Both the position numbers and the translations under genes were made by a program. Below the pieces are notes generated by a model. The model was not told where the DNA came from, did no database searches, and was given only the letters and a program-made list of their open reading frames with translations. This document shows positions 34,293-46,513 of a DNA stretch of 64,000 nt, piece by piece. The stretch is from Miscanthus floridulus (taxonomy: Eukaryota; Streptophyta; Magnoliopsida; Poales; Poaceae), in contig NC_089598.1 in the NCBI RefSeq assembly GCF_019320115.1, forward strand, positions 24,643,585 to 24,707,584. The letters are read 5' to 3'. Each line of letters starts with the position of its first letter. Within the stretch, counting starts at the first letter, position 1.

Positions 34293-37200
34293 CTACCTAT
34301 CTGACCCAAAGAGAAGGTGGGGGTAATGCTTCAATATATAGCTCTCTTGTTCCCACATGGCTTCATCCTCTAAGTGGTTTTGCCACTGCACCTTGTAGAA
34401 TTTCACCACATTGTTCCTTGTCACTCTTTCCTTTTCGTCCAAGATTTTGATAGGGTGCTCAACATAAGTCAAATCAGGCTAGAGAGGAATCCCTTCAATT
34501 TCCATAGCTTCATCAGGTTCCCACAAACATTTCTTCAACTGAGATATGTGGAACACATCATGTACCGCCGATAAAATATCTAGAAGTTGGAGACGATAAG
34601 CAACTGGGTTACATTGCTTCAAAATTTGGTAAGGACCCATGTATCGAGGAGCTAGCTTGCCATGGACACCAAACCGATGCACCCCTCTCATAGGAGACAC
34701 CTTGAGGTACACATAATCCCCAACGGCAAATTGCAAAGGCCTTCTTCGCTTGTCTGCATAAGCTTTCTGTCGGCTCTAAGCTACCTTCAAATGACTCTGA
34801 ATAATGCTGACTTGCTCACGAGCTTCTTTGATGAAGTCAGGCCCAAAATATCCACGGTCTCCCACTTCAACCCAGTTCAGTGGTGTCCTACATTTCTTCC
34901 CATATAGAGCTTCAAAGGGTGTCATACGAATGCTTTCCTGATAGGTATTGTTATAAGAAAACTCAGCTAACTTTAGGCATTCATCACACTTCTCAGGAAG
35001 AGAAATGGCATAAGCTCTCAACATGTCCTCTAGTACCTAGTTCACCCTTTCTGTTTGGCCATCAGTTTGTAGATGATATGCTGAGCTTATGAGGAGACGA
35101 GTACCAAGACATTGTTGTAGTTGCTCCCAGAAATGAGAGACAAAAACTGACCCTCTATTAGAGATGATAGCAAGGGGAACTCCATGTAGAGTCACAACCC
35201 AATCAAAATATATCTGAGCATACTTCTTGGCTGTATATCTAGTGTCCACTGGAAGGAAATGAGCAGACTTAGTGAGACGGTCCACAATGACCCAAATAGA
35301 GTCATAGCCCTTGGATGTGCGGGGTAAACCCATAATGAAATCCATGGAAATATCTTCCCATTTCCAAACAGGAATGGGCAAGGGCTACAAATATCCTAGG
35401 GTATGCATGTGGTCCACCTTAACTCTCCCACAAGTGTCACACTCTGCGATGTACTTGGTTATGTCCTGTTTCATGTTGGACCACCAATACAAGTGAAGCA
35501 AATCCTAGTACATCTTATTGCTGCTAGGATGGATAGACAGCTTTGAATGATGAGCTTCATTCAAAATCTTCCTTCTCATCTCCTCATTTGATGGAACCAC
35601 CCATCTGTCCTTGTACCTCACTACACCTTGCTCATCAATACTAAACTGAGGACCACGCCCTTTGGCAATTAACTTCTTGATGTGGGGAATTTCTAAAGGG
35701 TCTTGCCTTTGCTCCATAATAATCTGCTCCAGCAATTCTGAGATCAAGGCCATGTGAGCCAGCACCTCTGCATGGTTGAGAGACAAAGGTGTTTCTTCAA
35801 CCTGATATGACTTTTGGCTCAAGGCATCAGCTACCACATTGACCTTTCCTGGGTGGTAATGTACCTCCAAGTTATAATCCTTGATCAATTCCAACCATCT
35901 TCTTTGCCTCATATTTAACTCAGAGTGAGTAAAAATATATTTGAGGCTCTTATGATCTGTAAAAATGTGTACTTTGTTGCCCAACAAATAATGTCTCCAA
36001 ATTTTTAGAGCATGGACCACAGCAGCCAGCTCTAAATCATGAGTGGGGTAATTCAGTTCGTGCCTTTTTAGTTGGCGCGAAGCATAAGCTATCACACGCC
36101 CTTCCTGCATAAGTACACACCCCAACCCCGTCTTCGAGGCATCACAATATACATCAAAAGGTCTATCAATATCGGGTTGGACCAAGATAGGAGCAGTGGT
36201 AAGAAGGTTCTTCAAAGCTTGGAAGGCTTCTTCACAGACCGGGCTGTAATAAAACTTGGTTTTTTTTTGGAGCAGCTTGGTCATCGGCTGAGCTATCTTG
36301 GAGAAATCCGAGATGAAACGCCGATAGTATCCAGTTAGACTAAGGAACTGATGAATCTATGCACAGACTTGGGAGACTTCTAATTTAGCACATCTTGCAC
36401 CTTGCTGGGGTCAACAGAGATACCATCAGGTGTCAAAACATGCCCCAAAAACTACACTCGATCTAACTAGAATTCACGCTTGCTGAATTTAGCATACAAC
36501 TTGTTTTCCCTTAATCGAGTCAGTACTATCTGAAGGTGTTGGACATGCTCTTCCTTGTTCTTGGAATATATCAGGATATCATCAATGAATACCACTACAA
36601 ACTTGTCTAGCTCTGGCATAAAAGCTGAGTTCATCAGGTACATGAAGAATGCAGGAGCGTTGGTAAGACCAAAAGAGATGACCAAGTATTCATATAGCCC
36701 ATACCTAGTAGAAAAAGCTGTCTTTGGTATATCTTGTGGTCTAATCTTGATTTGATGATAGCCTAAATAGAGATCAATCTTGGAGAACACCTTGGCACCA
36801 GCTAGCTGATCGAACAAAGTATCTATATGAGGTAAAGGATACTTGTTCTTAATGGTTACCGCATTGAGAGGGCGGTAATCCACACACATCCGAAGAGTGC
36901 CATCCTTCTTCTTCACAAAAATGGCTGGACAACCCCATGGTGAAGAGCTAGGATGGATGAATCCCTTTTCCAACAACTCTTCCAACTGCTTCTTCATTTC
37001 AGCTAATTCCTTCGAAGCCATGCGGTACGGGCGTCGGGAGATAGGAGCAGTACCAGACTCTAACTCGATGGAGAATTCCACATCTTTGTCCAGTGGCAAC
37101 CCAAGCAGATCTTCAGGGAAAACATCCAGGAACTCACATACCATAGGAATAGAGGTAAGATCAGGAGAAGCTTCAGCATGAGCAGCAACAGGTAAGACTG

Positions 37201-37650
37201 GATCTGAGGGTACAAGAAGAGACATCCTATCCTCAGAAGAAGGAAGCCATAACTCAACAACTCTCTGCTTTAGATCCAAGACTACCCCATATACCCACAA
37301 CCAGTTCATTCCCAGAATTGCATCAATGCCTTGCCCATGCAGCACCATGAACTAGAGACAGTAAGTGTGAGTGGCCAATACTAAGCTCACTATGTCTGTC
37401 CGAGTATTAACGCACATCTACGCACCCAGAGTACTGATTCTATAGGCAAAAGGTATAGCCATAAGAGGTATATTATGCCGGTGTACAAATTCCATGCTCA
37501 TGAATGAATGTGATGCACCAGAATCAAATAACACATAAGCTGAATGGGAATCAATGGTGAACGTACCAGCCATCAATGGTTCATTTTGCAATATTTCCTT
37601 AGTCTCCATGAAATTAACCTATCTAGATTGGTTGACTGGCACTTTCTTCT
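34293..37650 (-). pseudogene. pol: pol polyprotein, Tekay-type
   Basis: Reading right to left. Protease VLFDSGASHSF (37418-37609 frame). RT with [20 protein letters not shown] and [10 protein letters not shown] (36467-37348). RNase H with [11 protein letters not shown] and [10 protein letters not shown] (35505-36284). Integrase with VIVDRLTKSAHF and TDGQTERVN (34776-35381). C-terminal chromodomain-like tail with VEHPIKILDE and KFYKVQWQNH, ending near 34293. The second catalytic Asp of the integrase is Asn (codon 35157-35159, SNRGSVF where SDRGS is usual). Several in-frame TAGs stand at glutamine positions, for example before VLEDML (near 35037) and before SRQKAY (near 34774). An FWLDRV-type position near 36467 has TAG for Trp. 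It makes no functional protein. Confidence 0.9.
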
Positions 37651-38202
37651 TGATAACTGTCCGCTTGATTAGCCTGGAGTTAGCTGAAGGCTGAGCAGAC
37701 TGGGCTGGCTAGTTTTGCAGATACTCCTGGCCATAGTGGCCCTCCTTGCCACATTTGAAACAAGCACCCGACTTGTTTCCCTATCCCAGATGAGGTGGGA
37801 CCTACTGTCCTTGGGGCTGCTGATGTTGCACCTGCTGAGTAGGTGCATGGTACTACGTGGAAGGAGCCTAAAAAGTCTGCTGAGGCTATCGAAACGAATG
37901 CCTGCCCGAGAATTGATAGGGCACCCGCCTGACAACCTGTACTTTCTGGGCATGGGTGTGACTAGAAGACCCAGTAGCCACCTGCTTGCACTTCCATTCT
38001 GCCTGAGAGTGACGCTGCAAGCCCTCCATGGCAATGGCAATGTTCATCATCGCCCTAAAGGTCTGATAGTTCCTAGTATATAACTCCTTCTGTAGGCTGC
38101 AAGAGAGGCCACGATAGAAGCGGTCCCTCTTCTTCTCATCTGTATAAACATGAGTCCCAACATACTGTGACAAGTGGTTGAACTTGTTGACGTAGTCCAT
38201 TA

Positions 38203-39178
38203 GACTGACTCCAACAATACAACCTAAACACAACACCCATTTCTCAGATTTAGGTGATGCACAGTAAAAAAATCCACACCCAAAATTCATCCTCTCCAAC
38301 GGACGACCCAAAGCTGCTCTGGGGTCGGCTCGCCTCGCCGGCCAGGGTGAGCGGCGGCGGGGCCCAGATCCGCGCACCCCTGCCTCCTCCTCGCCGCACT
38401 GGAGCAGGGCAACGCGCGGAGGTGGTGGTGGACCACCGCGCCGAGGTGGAGGCGGGCCACTGCGCCGGGGCAGGGCTGCCGCCCGGAGCAGGGCAACGCG
38501 CCCGCGCTCCATCCCGTGCAGAGGAGGGAGATGGCAGAGGTGAGGAGGATGGCATGGCCGAGGTGGAGACGGGCCGCGCGCCGGGGCAAGCTTGCCGAGC
38601 GCGCCGGCGGGGAGGTGGGCCGCAGCGTGGGGCAGGGCGCTGCGCCACTGCGGCTCCGACGGGCCCACCACTACCGGATCTTGCTGTGGGAGGGGGGAGG
38701 GAGCCCACTGCCACCGAATCTCGCCGTTGAAGAGGGGAGGGAGCCTGCCACCACCGGATCTCACCATGGCCGAGGTGGAGGGAGCCCGCCACCGCCGGAT
38801 CTCGCGCTGGGAGAGGGGAGGGAGCTCGCCGCCGCCGGATCTCGCCGTGGGAGCGCTGCCGGAGGAGGGACCGCCGGATGCTCGGTCAGAGGGAGGAGGA
38901 GGGGCCACGCCTCGCCATGGGAGGAGGAGGGACCACCGTATGTTGCTGCAGCTGGAGGGGAGGGAGCTCGCGTGCTGTTGCTGCGGCCGAGGAAAGGGAC
39001 GGAGAGGAGACGCAAAACGACGGAGAGAGGACGCAAGTTTGCCTACCGTGTTGCCTCCGACGCAAAATGCATTCCATGTTTGGGTAGTCCGTTGGAGGGT
39101 GTTTTCCTACCGCAAAAACACTGTGTAGTACCTATTTTGGGGATGGGTCACGGTTTGCCAACGCTGTTGGAGTCAGTC
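38203..39178. mobile_element. 976-bp Harbinger-type element with GC-rich cargo
   Basis: The perfect 14-bp inverted ends are GACTGACTCCAACA and TGTTGGAGTCAGTC. TTA lies on both sides (38200-38202 and 39179-39181). It interrupts the gag frame cleanly. The interior is very GC-rich with long ORFs on both strands (38254-38730, 38516-39232, 38250-38792) of proline/arginine-rich composition. I recognise no transposase or cellular domain. It is therefore non-autonomous, and the cargo may be captured gene or promoter DNA. Confidence 0.88.
38693..38865. repeat. minisatellite inside the Harbinger-type element
   Basis: About four imperfect units of roughly 45 bp, each with GGGAGGGAGC...CCGCCGGATCTCGCC. 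The translated repeats explain the low-complexity ORFs on both strands. Confidence 0.7.
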
Positions 39179-40276
39179 TTACGGACATACTCCCTTGCCG
39201 AAGGTCCAGAAACTCTGTCAACTTTCTGTTGAGAAGACCAGCATAAATATAATACTCTCTAAAGGCCACCGTGAACTCCTGCCAGGTCACCCGATGATCC
39301 GCCTGCTGCATGGCATTGAATTTATCCCACCATGCACTAGCAGATCCCAACAACTGTTGTGTCACGAAGCACACCCTCTGCTCATCAGTTATGGTGAGCA
39401 GCAAAAACTTTTGCTCCAGGATATGAAGCCAATGCTCCGCATCTAGAGGCTTAGCTGTCGGTGTGAACATTGGTGGGTGCGTCTTTAAGAAATCCTGATA
39501 AGAGCAGGGTCTCTCAGGACCGCAGGCACCACCCCCATTCCCACCATTGCCCTTGTGACCTCCATGGGTGAAGCCACCGATAGCCTATGCCAGCAACTCC
39601 ATGGCACGGGCTGACTCACAACGAGCAGCCAACATTTCCACCATCATCTCTGCATGAGTCATCGGAGGTGGCGGTGGCGGAGGAGGAGGAGCCAGAAGTG
39701 AAGCCTCATGGCTCTCCCTGTTGTCGTGCTCATTGCCCTAGACACTTTCACCTTGGCCCTCGCCAAGACCGTGGCCTACCCCGGCACTGGTGCTCCCATG
39801 ATCGGACCTCAGATTTATCTGTAAGAGATAGGAACCATCCACTTAGAACACCCTCCAGATCAGAAACAAGGGATTGAGAAATGACAAGACATTTATTAAA
39901 GCATTCTTTTAATTTATCCTATCAATTTACTAATCCAAATTATACGTGTAGGGGGAATTTAGTTTAAGCAAGATTCTATTATCATGATGCATGCATCGGC
40001 CTGTATGCTCACTCAAGCCATAATATAGCAGCATTCGCAAAAATTTTGACACATTGCACACTCACTTTCCGTATGCTAAGCGATTTCTTACACAACATAA
40101 GTTAGTGTACCTACAAAAAACTGATTAGATAAACCAGTGCCGCTATCCTAGATAGACCATATTGCTAGGGCTTATACTTATTTAGATAATTTAACGCATC
40201 CTACTTTTCGCAAAACTTTTGTTGGTCAAATTTTAGGTTTTTGGAAAATAGTGATGAAACTTGTAAACTCAATATT

Positions 40277-40289
40277 GGCTCTGGTACCA
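40277..40289 (-). other. primer-binding site, Tekay-type element
   Basis: Minus strand TGGTACCAGAGCC, two bases inside the 5' LTR, is one mismatch from the initiator tRNA-Met site TGGTATCAGAGCC. The leader between here and gag (39831-40276) holds no gene. Confidence 0.85.
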
Positions 40290-40291
40290 AC

Positions 40292-43200
40292 TGTGGAGGC
40301 GCTTGTCTTCCACTGACACTAAGCACTCCAAAAGCAAGCTATATCGGGCGGGTTCCATTGGGCACACCCCACGAGAGAGCCCAAAAAGTCCACATTTGTC
40401 CCCAAGGATCCAATAATGAGAACGAGTTACAATACTTAATTCATTTCATACATCTAGAGTTCTTAGAAATATATTATTACAGTACCAAATTTAGAGTGCA
40501 GAATATTAAACAACAGAATGAAAATATACATCTATCGATAACGAACAAGAATCCATCTATGCCCACCAGATGAATCCTACACACAATGGCTACTCCTCAA
40601 GCATTACCTGCAATAGGGGTAAATAAACCCTGAGTACACAATGTACTCGCAAGACTTATCCAACTAGTGGGAATACTTTCCTGACTCCAAGGGATATGAT
40701 AAGCTTTATGGTTTGCTGGGTTTCTTTTTGTAGAAAGAAATGCTAATAGTGGATCCTTATTTATGTTATTATTAGCGGTCATGATTAATTTATTATCTAG
40801 CAATTCTATGTAAGCACCTATTCTATTTTCAAGTAAGGGTTGAGCAAACAGTTCCATTTCATCACCTTTTATCCTTCAGTTCTTACTACGATGCTAGAGT
40901 TTAGACAAGTCGTACTGGATTGCCCGGCGATTCGTGAATCAATGTGCCTAGCTGGGTACCCCGAAAGCACACGCCTTGCTTGTACCCCAGGCACAAGCAG
41001 GACCAACCCATCACTTTCCTATCACAGGGTCTAGGTCCCCGTCCAAACTTGCACTCCAAGCCCCCGCTCCTGAGTCTCGGACTCAGTGCGATGCTTAGAC
41101 CTCCACCATCCCCACCTCCAATCAGTCAGTCCAGAAAGAGCCAAAACCCATGACAAGAGAGCAACAAGTCTTCCCTGCGCCCATACACAAGTATGTGCTC
41201 AGGATAATAAGTCTGTGACTTGCCTAACATCCATTACAATGGCCGGTCCTTGACTAATATAGACAGGGAAAAAGTGTAACCAAGCTATGCCCTGTTGGCC
41301 GCAGGACACAACCTCTTACACCCACCAATACCCAAACTATATCCCTGCCCGGTCATCATTTTCCTTTCCACCATTTTATCATGAGTGATCATAATTATCA
41401 CCTATTGTGAGTAACGACAGGTTACTCATGCTACCGAAATCCTGAGCATAGCAGCTACTCAACCTATACTGGTAGAACTCATAGTTAGATATATCTATGC
41501 ATGTAGTTTCTATAAAATGTCTGTACATAAATGAACATCATATATATATTAGTTGATCTTTCAAAATAAGGGTTATGCACCGGGGCTTGCCTTGGGTAGG
41601 CGGTGTGTCAACAAAGTCAGCAATGAACGGCTTTGGGGCTCCCTCCTATATGAGAACCTCCTCCTTGTACTCCTCAATAATCTCCTCATAGTCCTGTTCA
41701 TCCGCAGGCACGAACTCTACCAACTCGTGATCTACATGCATGAAATGATGATGCAGCACTTAGTAATACGTCAACAGCAACTCTAAAAATAAACATACAT
41801 CAGTCAAGATACTAAACTAGCTCTACCGACTAAGACGTTATGTTACTTATCATTTCCACTAAACAGGTATGAGAAATTTCATACATTAACTTAGCAACTA
41901 AAGGCATTCTTACTCTTAACATCAATTTACTCTATATACGATAAAACAAGGAGTACTAGCTACTCTATTTATCCTCCTATTCTAATGCTACACAATTATA
42001 GAGAGTACATAATAATCTATTGTACCTGCTGTAAAAATTTCATGGCTAAATCTATCATCAATTTGCCACAAAAAATTCCTACAAATACTAAGCTAAATAA
42101 TACTAAGCTTTCCTAAATGAATTAATGAGTCTATCATTAGCATAGATAACTGTAAACTAACTACACTAACAGATAGATAGCATTTTTGTGAACCTAACAA
42201 ATTTTGTTTCACTATTTTTGGATATCTACAGATTTTACTACAATTTTACAAAGATCAGCTCAAAACTAAATTGAAAAAACATTTATTAATTCACTGGAAA
42301 AAGGGAAAACCGAATCCACCCGCGCGGCCTAGACTCCGGTGCCTCGCGCGTGCGCATGCGCAGCACTCCGACGCGGCCCACGCAGCTCGGCCCACGCGCG
42401 ACAGTGGCCCACGAAGGGGAGAACCCGCATGCGCGCCGATGATTATGCAAAAGAGACCCCGACTTTCAACCAAATGGACCCGCAGTACTTTCTACTATTT
42501 CCCTCTCTCTCTCTCTGATGCTCTCACTAACCCCCTGACTTACTTCAAATTCCCATTCCCTAGCCGGAACTTATTAGAGGCCGCAGCATCTCTGACCAAA
42601 CGCCGGCGAACACGGGCCTCCTCGACAGCAAACATCACCACCATGACACTACTCATCACAAGCGCAATCGATAGAGGTATAAAACACCATGATTGGTGTC
42701 GCACAGAGGCATGGCCATGCCCCATGACGGTGTTTGGCCGTGGTGACATTGATGCCGGCAAAAATGTCTAGCCTAGCACTACCATCACTACCTAGCCTTC
42801 ATGCCTAGAGTACTGATAACATTCGAGAGGTCCTAGACATACCCGTTCTACTCCCAAACGAGCCGACCACGGACACAGCATCTACCCCATGTCCACCGGA
42901 GGCGGCCACGTGCTCCGGCGAGCCTCGGCCCTAACCGACTCAACCATCTACCCTAGGAGCAGGAGGGCCTCATTAGAGATGTGTAGGATGGCCTAGATGA
43001 AGTCGTGAGGTTCGGCAAGGTGGTTGGCCATGAGCGTGGGGTTGCTCTAGTTCATGACAAGCGTGGCGACAGCGTCCCCGGCGACCTACTGCTCCGTCGA
43101 TGAAATTACTATATGGGCGAGGCAACTAAGTCAAGGAGACGTAAAAGCACTACCCAATTGAGACAACAGAGCACGGAGCGATGCCCTGGCTGAGCACCCG

Positions 43201-44810
43201 CCTCGACGGCCATGGTGGACCGCCGCGAGGAAAAATGCCCGCATTACCTCACTAGAGGATGAAAGCTCGTCAGGTCGACTCCAATCGTGAGCTAACTACC
43301 AGAGCTAGTTGGGTGCATGGTTAATTGGATGGAGGTGGATGGAGTGAGGCCAATTGGGTGGATGATGCTGTTTGGTCTTAAGGGGTCGACGATGGGGGAA
43401 AACTCAAATTGAAGCCCGACATCGTACGACTGCAGTAGTGGCAGGCGTGGCACGAAGCTAGGCTCCAAATCAAGCTCCAGGTGTGCGCAATTCCATGGAT
43501 GGGGCTAGGCAATGCGGGTTGGCCTTAGCGTGGCTCGGCCGGCCGGCGTGATGCCATTCAAGGCAACCGCGATAGGATCATGGTGTGGCGCAGTCACTAA
43601 TTGGAAGAGGACAATATTGCAATGGATGATGGCTCCACGTGCGCGTACGAGACTGGCACTACAACATGCGACCGTAGCTCCTTTACTCACAAGAAGACGG
43701 CAGCCAAGCCACGTGATGGCGCAGTAGCTACAGCGACGATGCGACGCAAGTGATGTGAGCGCACGCGAGGTGACAACGCGATGCAGAGGCACACGCGTGT
43801 GCCGGTGATGACGGTAGTGGACCAGCTAGGGCACTGAGCCCACGACGACAGCGGCGGTGGTAGAGCGGCTTAGGCGGACTCGATGGCGAAGCGGGCAGCA
43901 GCAGCACGGTGATGGGACGGCGGCGTAGCGATGCAGGCGGACGTGACACTGGCGGTGAGAGCGCATGTAGGCCACCCAGCGCTCTCGACTGAGGCTAGCA
44001 GTCGCGTGAGGACCCAGCGAGGTAGACGGCAGTGGCAGAGCAAAGCGACTGGGCCCACTGGCCCCAGCATCCCGAGTACGTGTGAGTGCATGCTTGGCGC
44101 GGCAGCAGGTGGCAGTAACCAGCAGCGTGGAGCCAGCGGTAGGCCCGGCCAACACGGAGGCACGCGTGCGGGCGTGCGTGCCCATGCGCATCAGGCGACC
44201 GGCGCAGCGACGTCAAGTGCTAGGCACGGTGACCGTGCCCACGCAAAGAACTCGGCCCAGACATGCCCTGCACGCTTTTTAAAGCATCCTTGAAATCCAA
44301 CTCGGTGATCCAGTTGCTAAACCACCTATTTTACACTCAAGATGGCATGTCAAGCTACTAAAACAAACCCTAAGACCATACCACTACTTAGCCCGATTCT
44401 TCTACAAAAATTACCGAACTTAGCTTTGTCAAAACGTTTTTCGACTAAGGAAATTCGACTAAGTCTCGATCGGTTTCGCGTCGAATGCGATTTCCAAGCT
44501 ATTCGACACACTAGCTAGTGAATTTCTTTTGCGACCTCAAGTATTTCACTGCCACCTATAAAGTTTGTACTACAAACTTTATTAAAGTGCTATATATGCA
44601 TTCTATAATATTTTTGTTCAATAAAAATTCGTTTAAAACCCTAAGTGATAAAATGTGACATGGAATGTAACTTTCGTTTCGCATTTCCGATGATCGTTTC
44701 AAGTTACGTACATTGCTTTACACCCTATATTACACACATTTACACATACATATGATGCTCATGCAGTGTTTTAGCAAAAGACTGTATATTGTAACACCAA
44801 GGGTGTTACA
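40292..44810 (-). repeat. 5' LTR, Tekay-type (4519 bp)
   Basis: On the minus strand it starts TGTAACACCCTTGGTGTTAC at 44810 and ends GCGCCTCCACA at 40292. Compared with the 3' LTR it lacks 29 bp just before its end, next to the primer site. Chance ORFs in its GC-rich part (43500-44290) mirror those in the 3' LTR. Confidence 0.93.
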
Positions 44811-44815
44811 ACTTT

Positions 44816-45856
44816 GGCCCCCTAGCATTCAGTGCAGCGATCTGGGTGGCCCTCTACCCCAGGCACTTCTAGCCGCCGACACACATCTCCAAGTACAATA
44901 GCGAGACCAACCTAGACCATTAGCTTGGGGACTACCGCCTCACTGTGAGGGCTGGGGGGGGGGGTCAAACGATGACTTCGCCATCTAGTACCTTCCTCTG
45001 CTTCTATCAAGCTCGACCAGAGCTTGGCTCGAGCAGCTCGAGCTCGGCAGCATCTGCTGATGGGGCGATCTCTGTGCGGTCTTCATCGGCCACTTCTAGT
45101 GTACCTACACCCACCCGGGGAACTCCTAGGATCTCTGCAACTACAAGCAGAGGGTCGACGAGACCCTCTAGGAGCACATCCAGCGCTTCTCCAAGAAGCG
45201 CAATGAGCTCCCAAACATCACCGACACTGACATGATCAACGCCTTCATCTACGGTACGACCTATGAGGTGCTAGTCCACGTGCTCGGCCGTGAAACCCCA
45301 TGCATGATGCAGGAGCTCTTGGACGTCGCCACCCATTATGCCACCGGCGAGGAGGCCATCCTGGCCAACTTTAGTGGGAAAGCCAAGGCCACCGACCACC
45401 TATGTGGTGGCGACGGCGCTGACAATCCCGCCTCATCCTAGCAACACCGTGATAGCTAGAACAAGGACTGGAAGCAATGTGGAGAGGAGATGGTCACCGT
45501 GGTCGACCGCACCGCCAGAGCTTAGGCCCATGGGCGCGCTGCACGCCTGGAACACTTCGAGAAGGCGCTCTAATCCCCCTACCTGTTCCATGGGAGGAAG
45601 GCAGAGCACGTTCTCAAGGACTGCGCTACCATGAAGGTCTACATCTGTAGCACCCTCAGCCAACAGGGCAAGGCCCAAAAGCCTACCCCGAAGGCCGATG
45701 ACCCGGTGGATGGCACCTATGAGGAGGACAATGAGTTCCTCGAGGCCAAGCGCTGCCTCATGATCTTTGGGGGCTCCTAGGCATATGAATCCCACCAAAC
45801 AGGAGGTGAACGCTGTCCACACCCTCGCCACCCCGACGTGGCCCTAGTGGACCCAG
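44816..45856 (+). pseudogene. gag: gag C-terminal half, Tat-type
   Basis: Continues the gag cut at 29630. Frames include NELPNITDTDMINAFIYGTT, then LVHVLGRETPCMMQELLDVA and THYATGEEAILANF, typical of the Tat gag capsid region upstream of the zinc-knuckle part. The first 120 bp are shifted by a homopolymer run of 11 G near 44953-44963. TAGs near 45439, 45460 and 45778 stand at glutamine-like positions. Confidence 0.8.
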
Positions 45857-46513
45857 ATGGCCATCACCTTCGACCAACAATACCATCCTGATCGCATCCC
45901 TCACCTAGGGTGCTACCCGCTCATGGTTAGCTCGATCATGGGCACCACGCGCCTCACCAAGGTGCTGATGGACGGGGGCAGCGGCCTCAACATACTCTAT
46001 GCTAGCTCCCTCAACAAAATAGGCATCCCTTGGATTAGCCAGCGCCCTAGCAAGGCACCGTTCTATGGGCTTGTGCTTGGGAAGGAAGCCGTGCCCCTTG
46101 GGCGCATCTGGCTCAACGTCACCTTCGACCGGTCGGACAACTTCCACAAGGAGCCACTCACCTTTGAGGTCATCGACTTCCCCAGTGTCTACCATACCCT
46201 CCTCGGTCGACCTTGATTTGCTAGGTTCATTGCCATCCCCAACTACACCTACCTCAAGCTCAAGATGCCCGGTGCGAAGGGGGTCATCACCGTCGAGGGT
46301 AGCTTCAAGCAAGCCTACTACTGTGAGCAAGACTGCATCGCCAAAGCAGCCACGCTCGTCGCCCCCTATGCTCTCGACAGCCCTGGCCATGATGCAAGGA
46401 GGGCACCGATGGAGGAAGCATCCAAGACGGTGGTGGTGCTCGATCGACTGAGCATTGGAAAGGCGGTCAAGACCTCTAGCGGCAGCAGTGGCTCAGCTAG
46501 CCCCTCCATCTAG
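45857..46513 (+). pseudogene. pro: aspartic protease region, Tat-type
   Basis: The frame 45857-46216 has VLMDGGSGLNILYA, the DGGS form of the retropepsin active site used by Tat elements, and PSVYHTLLGRP. It is followed, after an in-frame TGA at 46214-46216, by AIPNYTYLKLKMPG and VITVEGSFKQAY (to 46513). The protease would process gag-pol. No RT follows. Confidence 0.85.

Larger units (their letters stand above)
37651..39830 (-). pseudogene. gag: gag, Tekay-type, split by a DNA transposon
   Basis: The N-terminal part (39182-39830) has a proline run, then LDAEHWLHILEQKF and SASAWWDKFNAM, the retrotransposon capsid signature. After the insert at 38203-39178 it continues MDYVNKFNHLSQYV, then a zinc knuckle CFKCGKEGH whose fourth ligand is Tyr rather than Cys (codon 37720-37722). 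Several in-frame TAGs lie at glutamine positions around 37700-37880. The start codon is not certain. The open frame 37886-38908 is a chance fusion of gag with the transposon. Confidence 0.85.
29631..44810 (-). mobile_element. complete Tekay/Del-type Ty3/gypsy element with 4.5-kb LTRs
   Basis: Minus-strand element of 15,180 bp: 5' LTR 40292-44810, primer site, gag, pol, purine tract, 3' LTR 29631-34203. Flanks are ACTTC (29626-29630) and ACTTT (44811-44815), a 5-bp duplication with one mismatch. Its interior (6.1 kb) is barely longer than one LTR. A hand comparison of about 300 bp of the LTRs gave about 19 differences, mostly transitions. That is about 6-7 percent, so it is older than the Reina-like element. 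It lies in the gag of the Tat-type element and carries a Harbinger-type insert in its own gag. Confidence 0.93.

Noticed and set aside
37886..38908. 340-codon minus-strand ORF as a novel gag fusion protein
   Set aside because: It is Tekay gag read through the end of a Harbinger-type insertion; the TTA duplication shows the junction is an insertion site.
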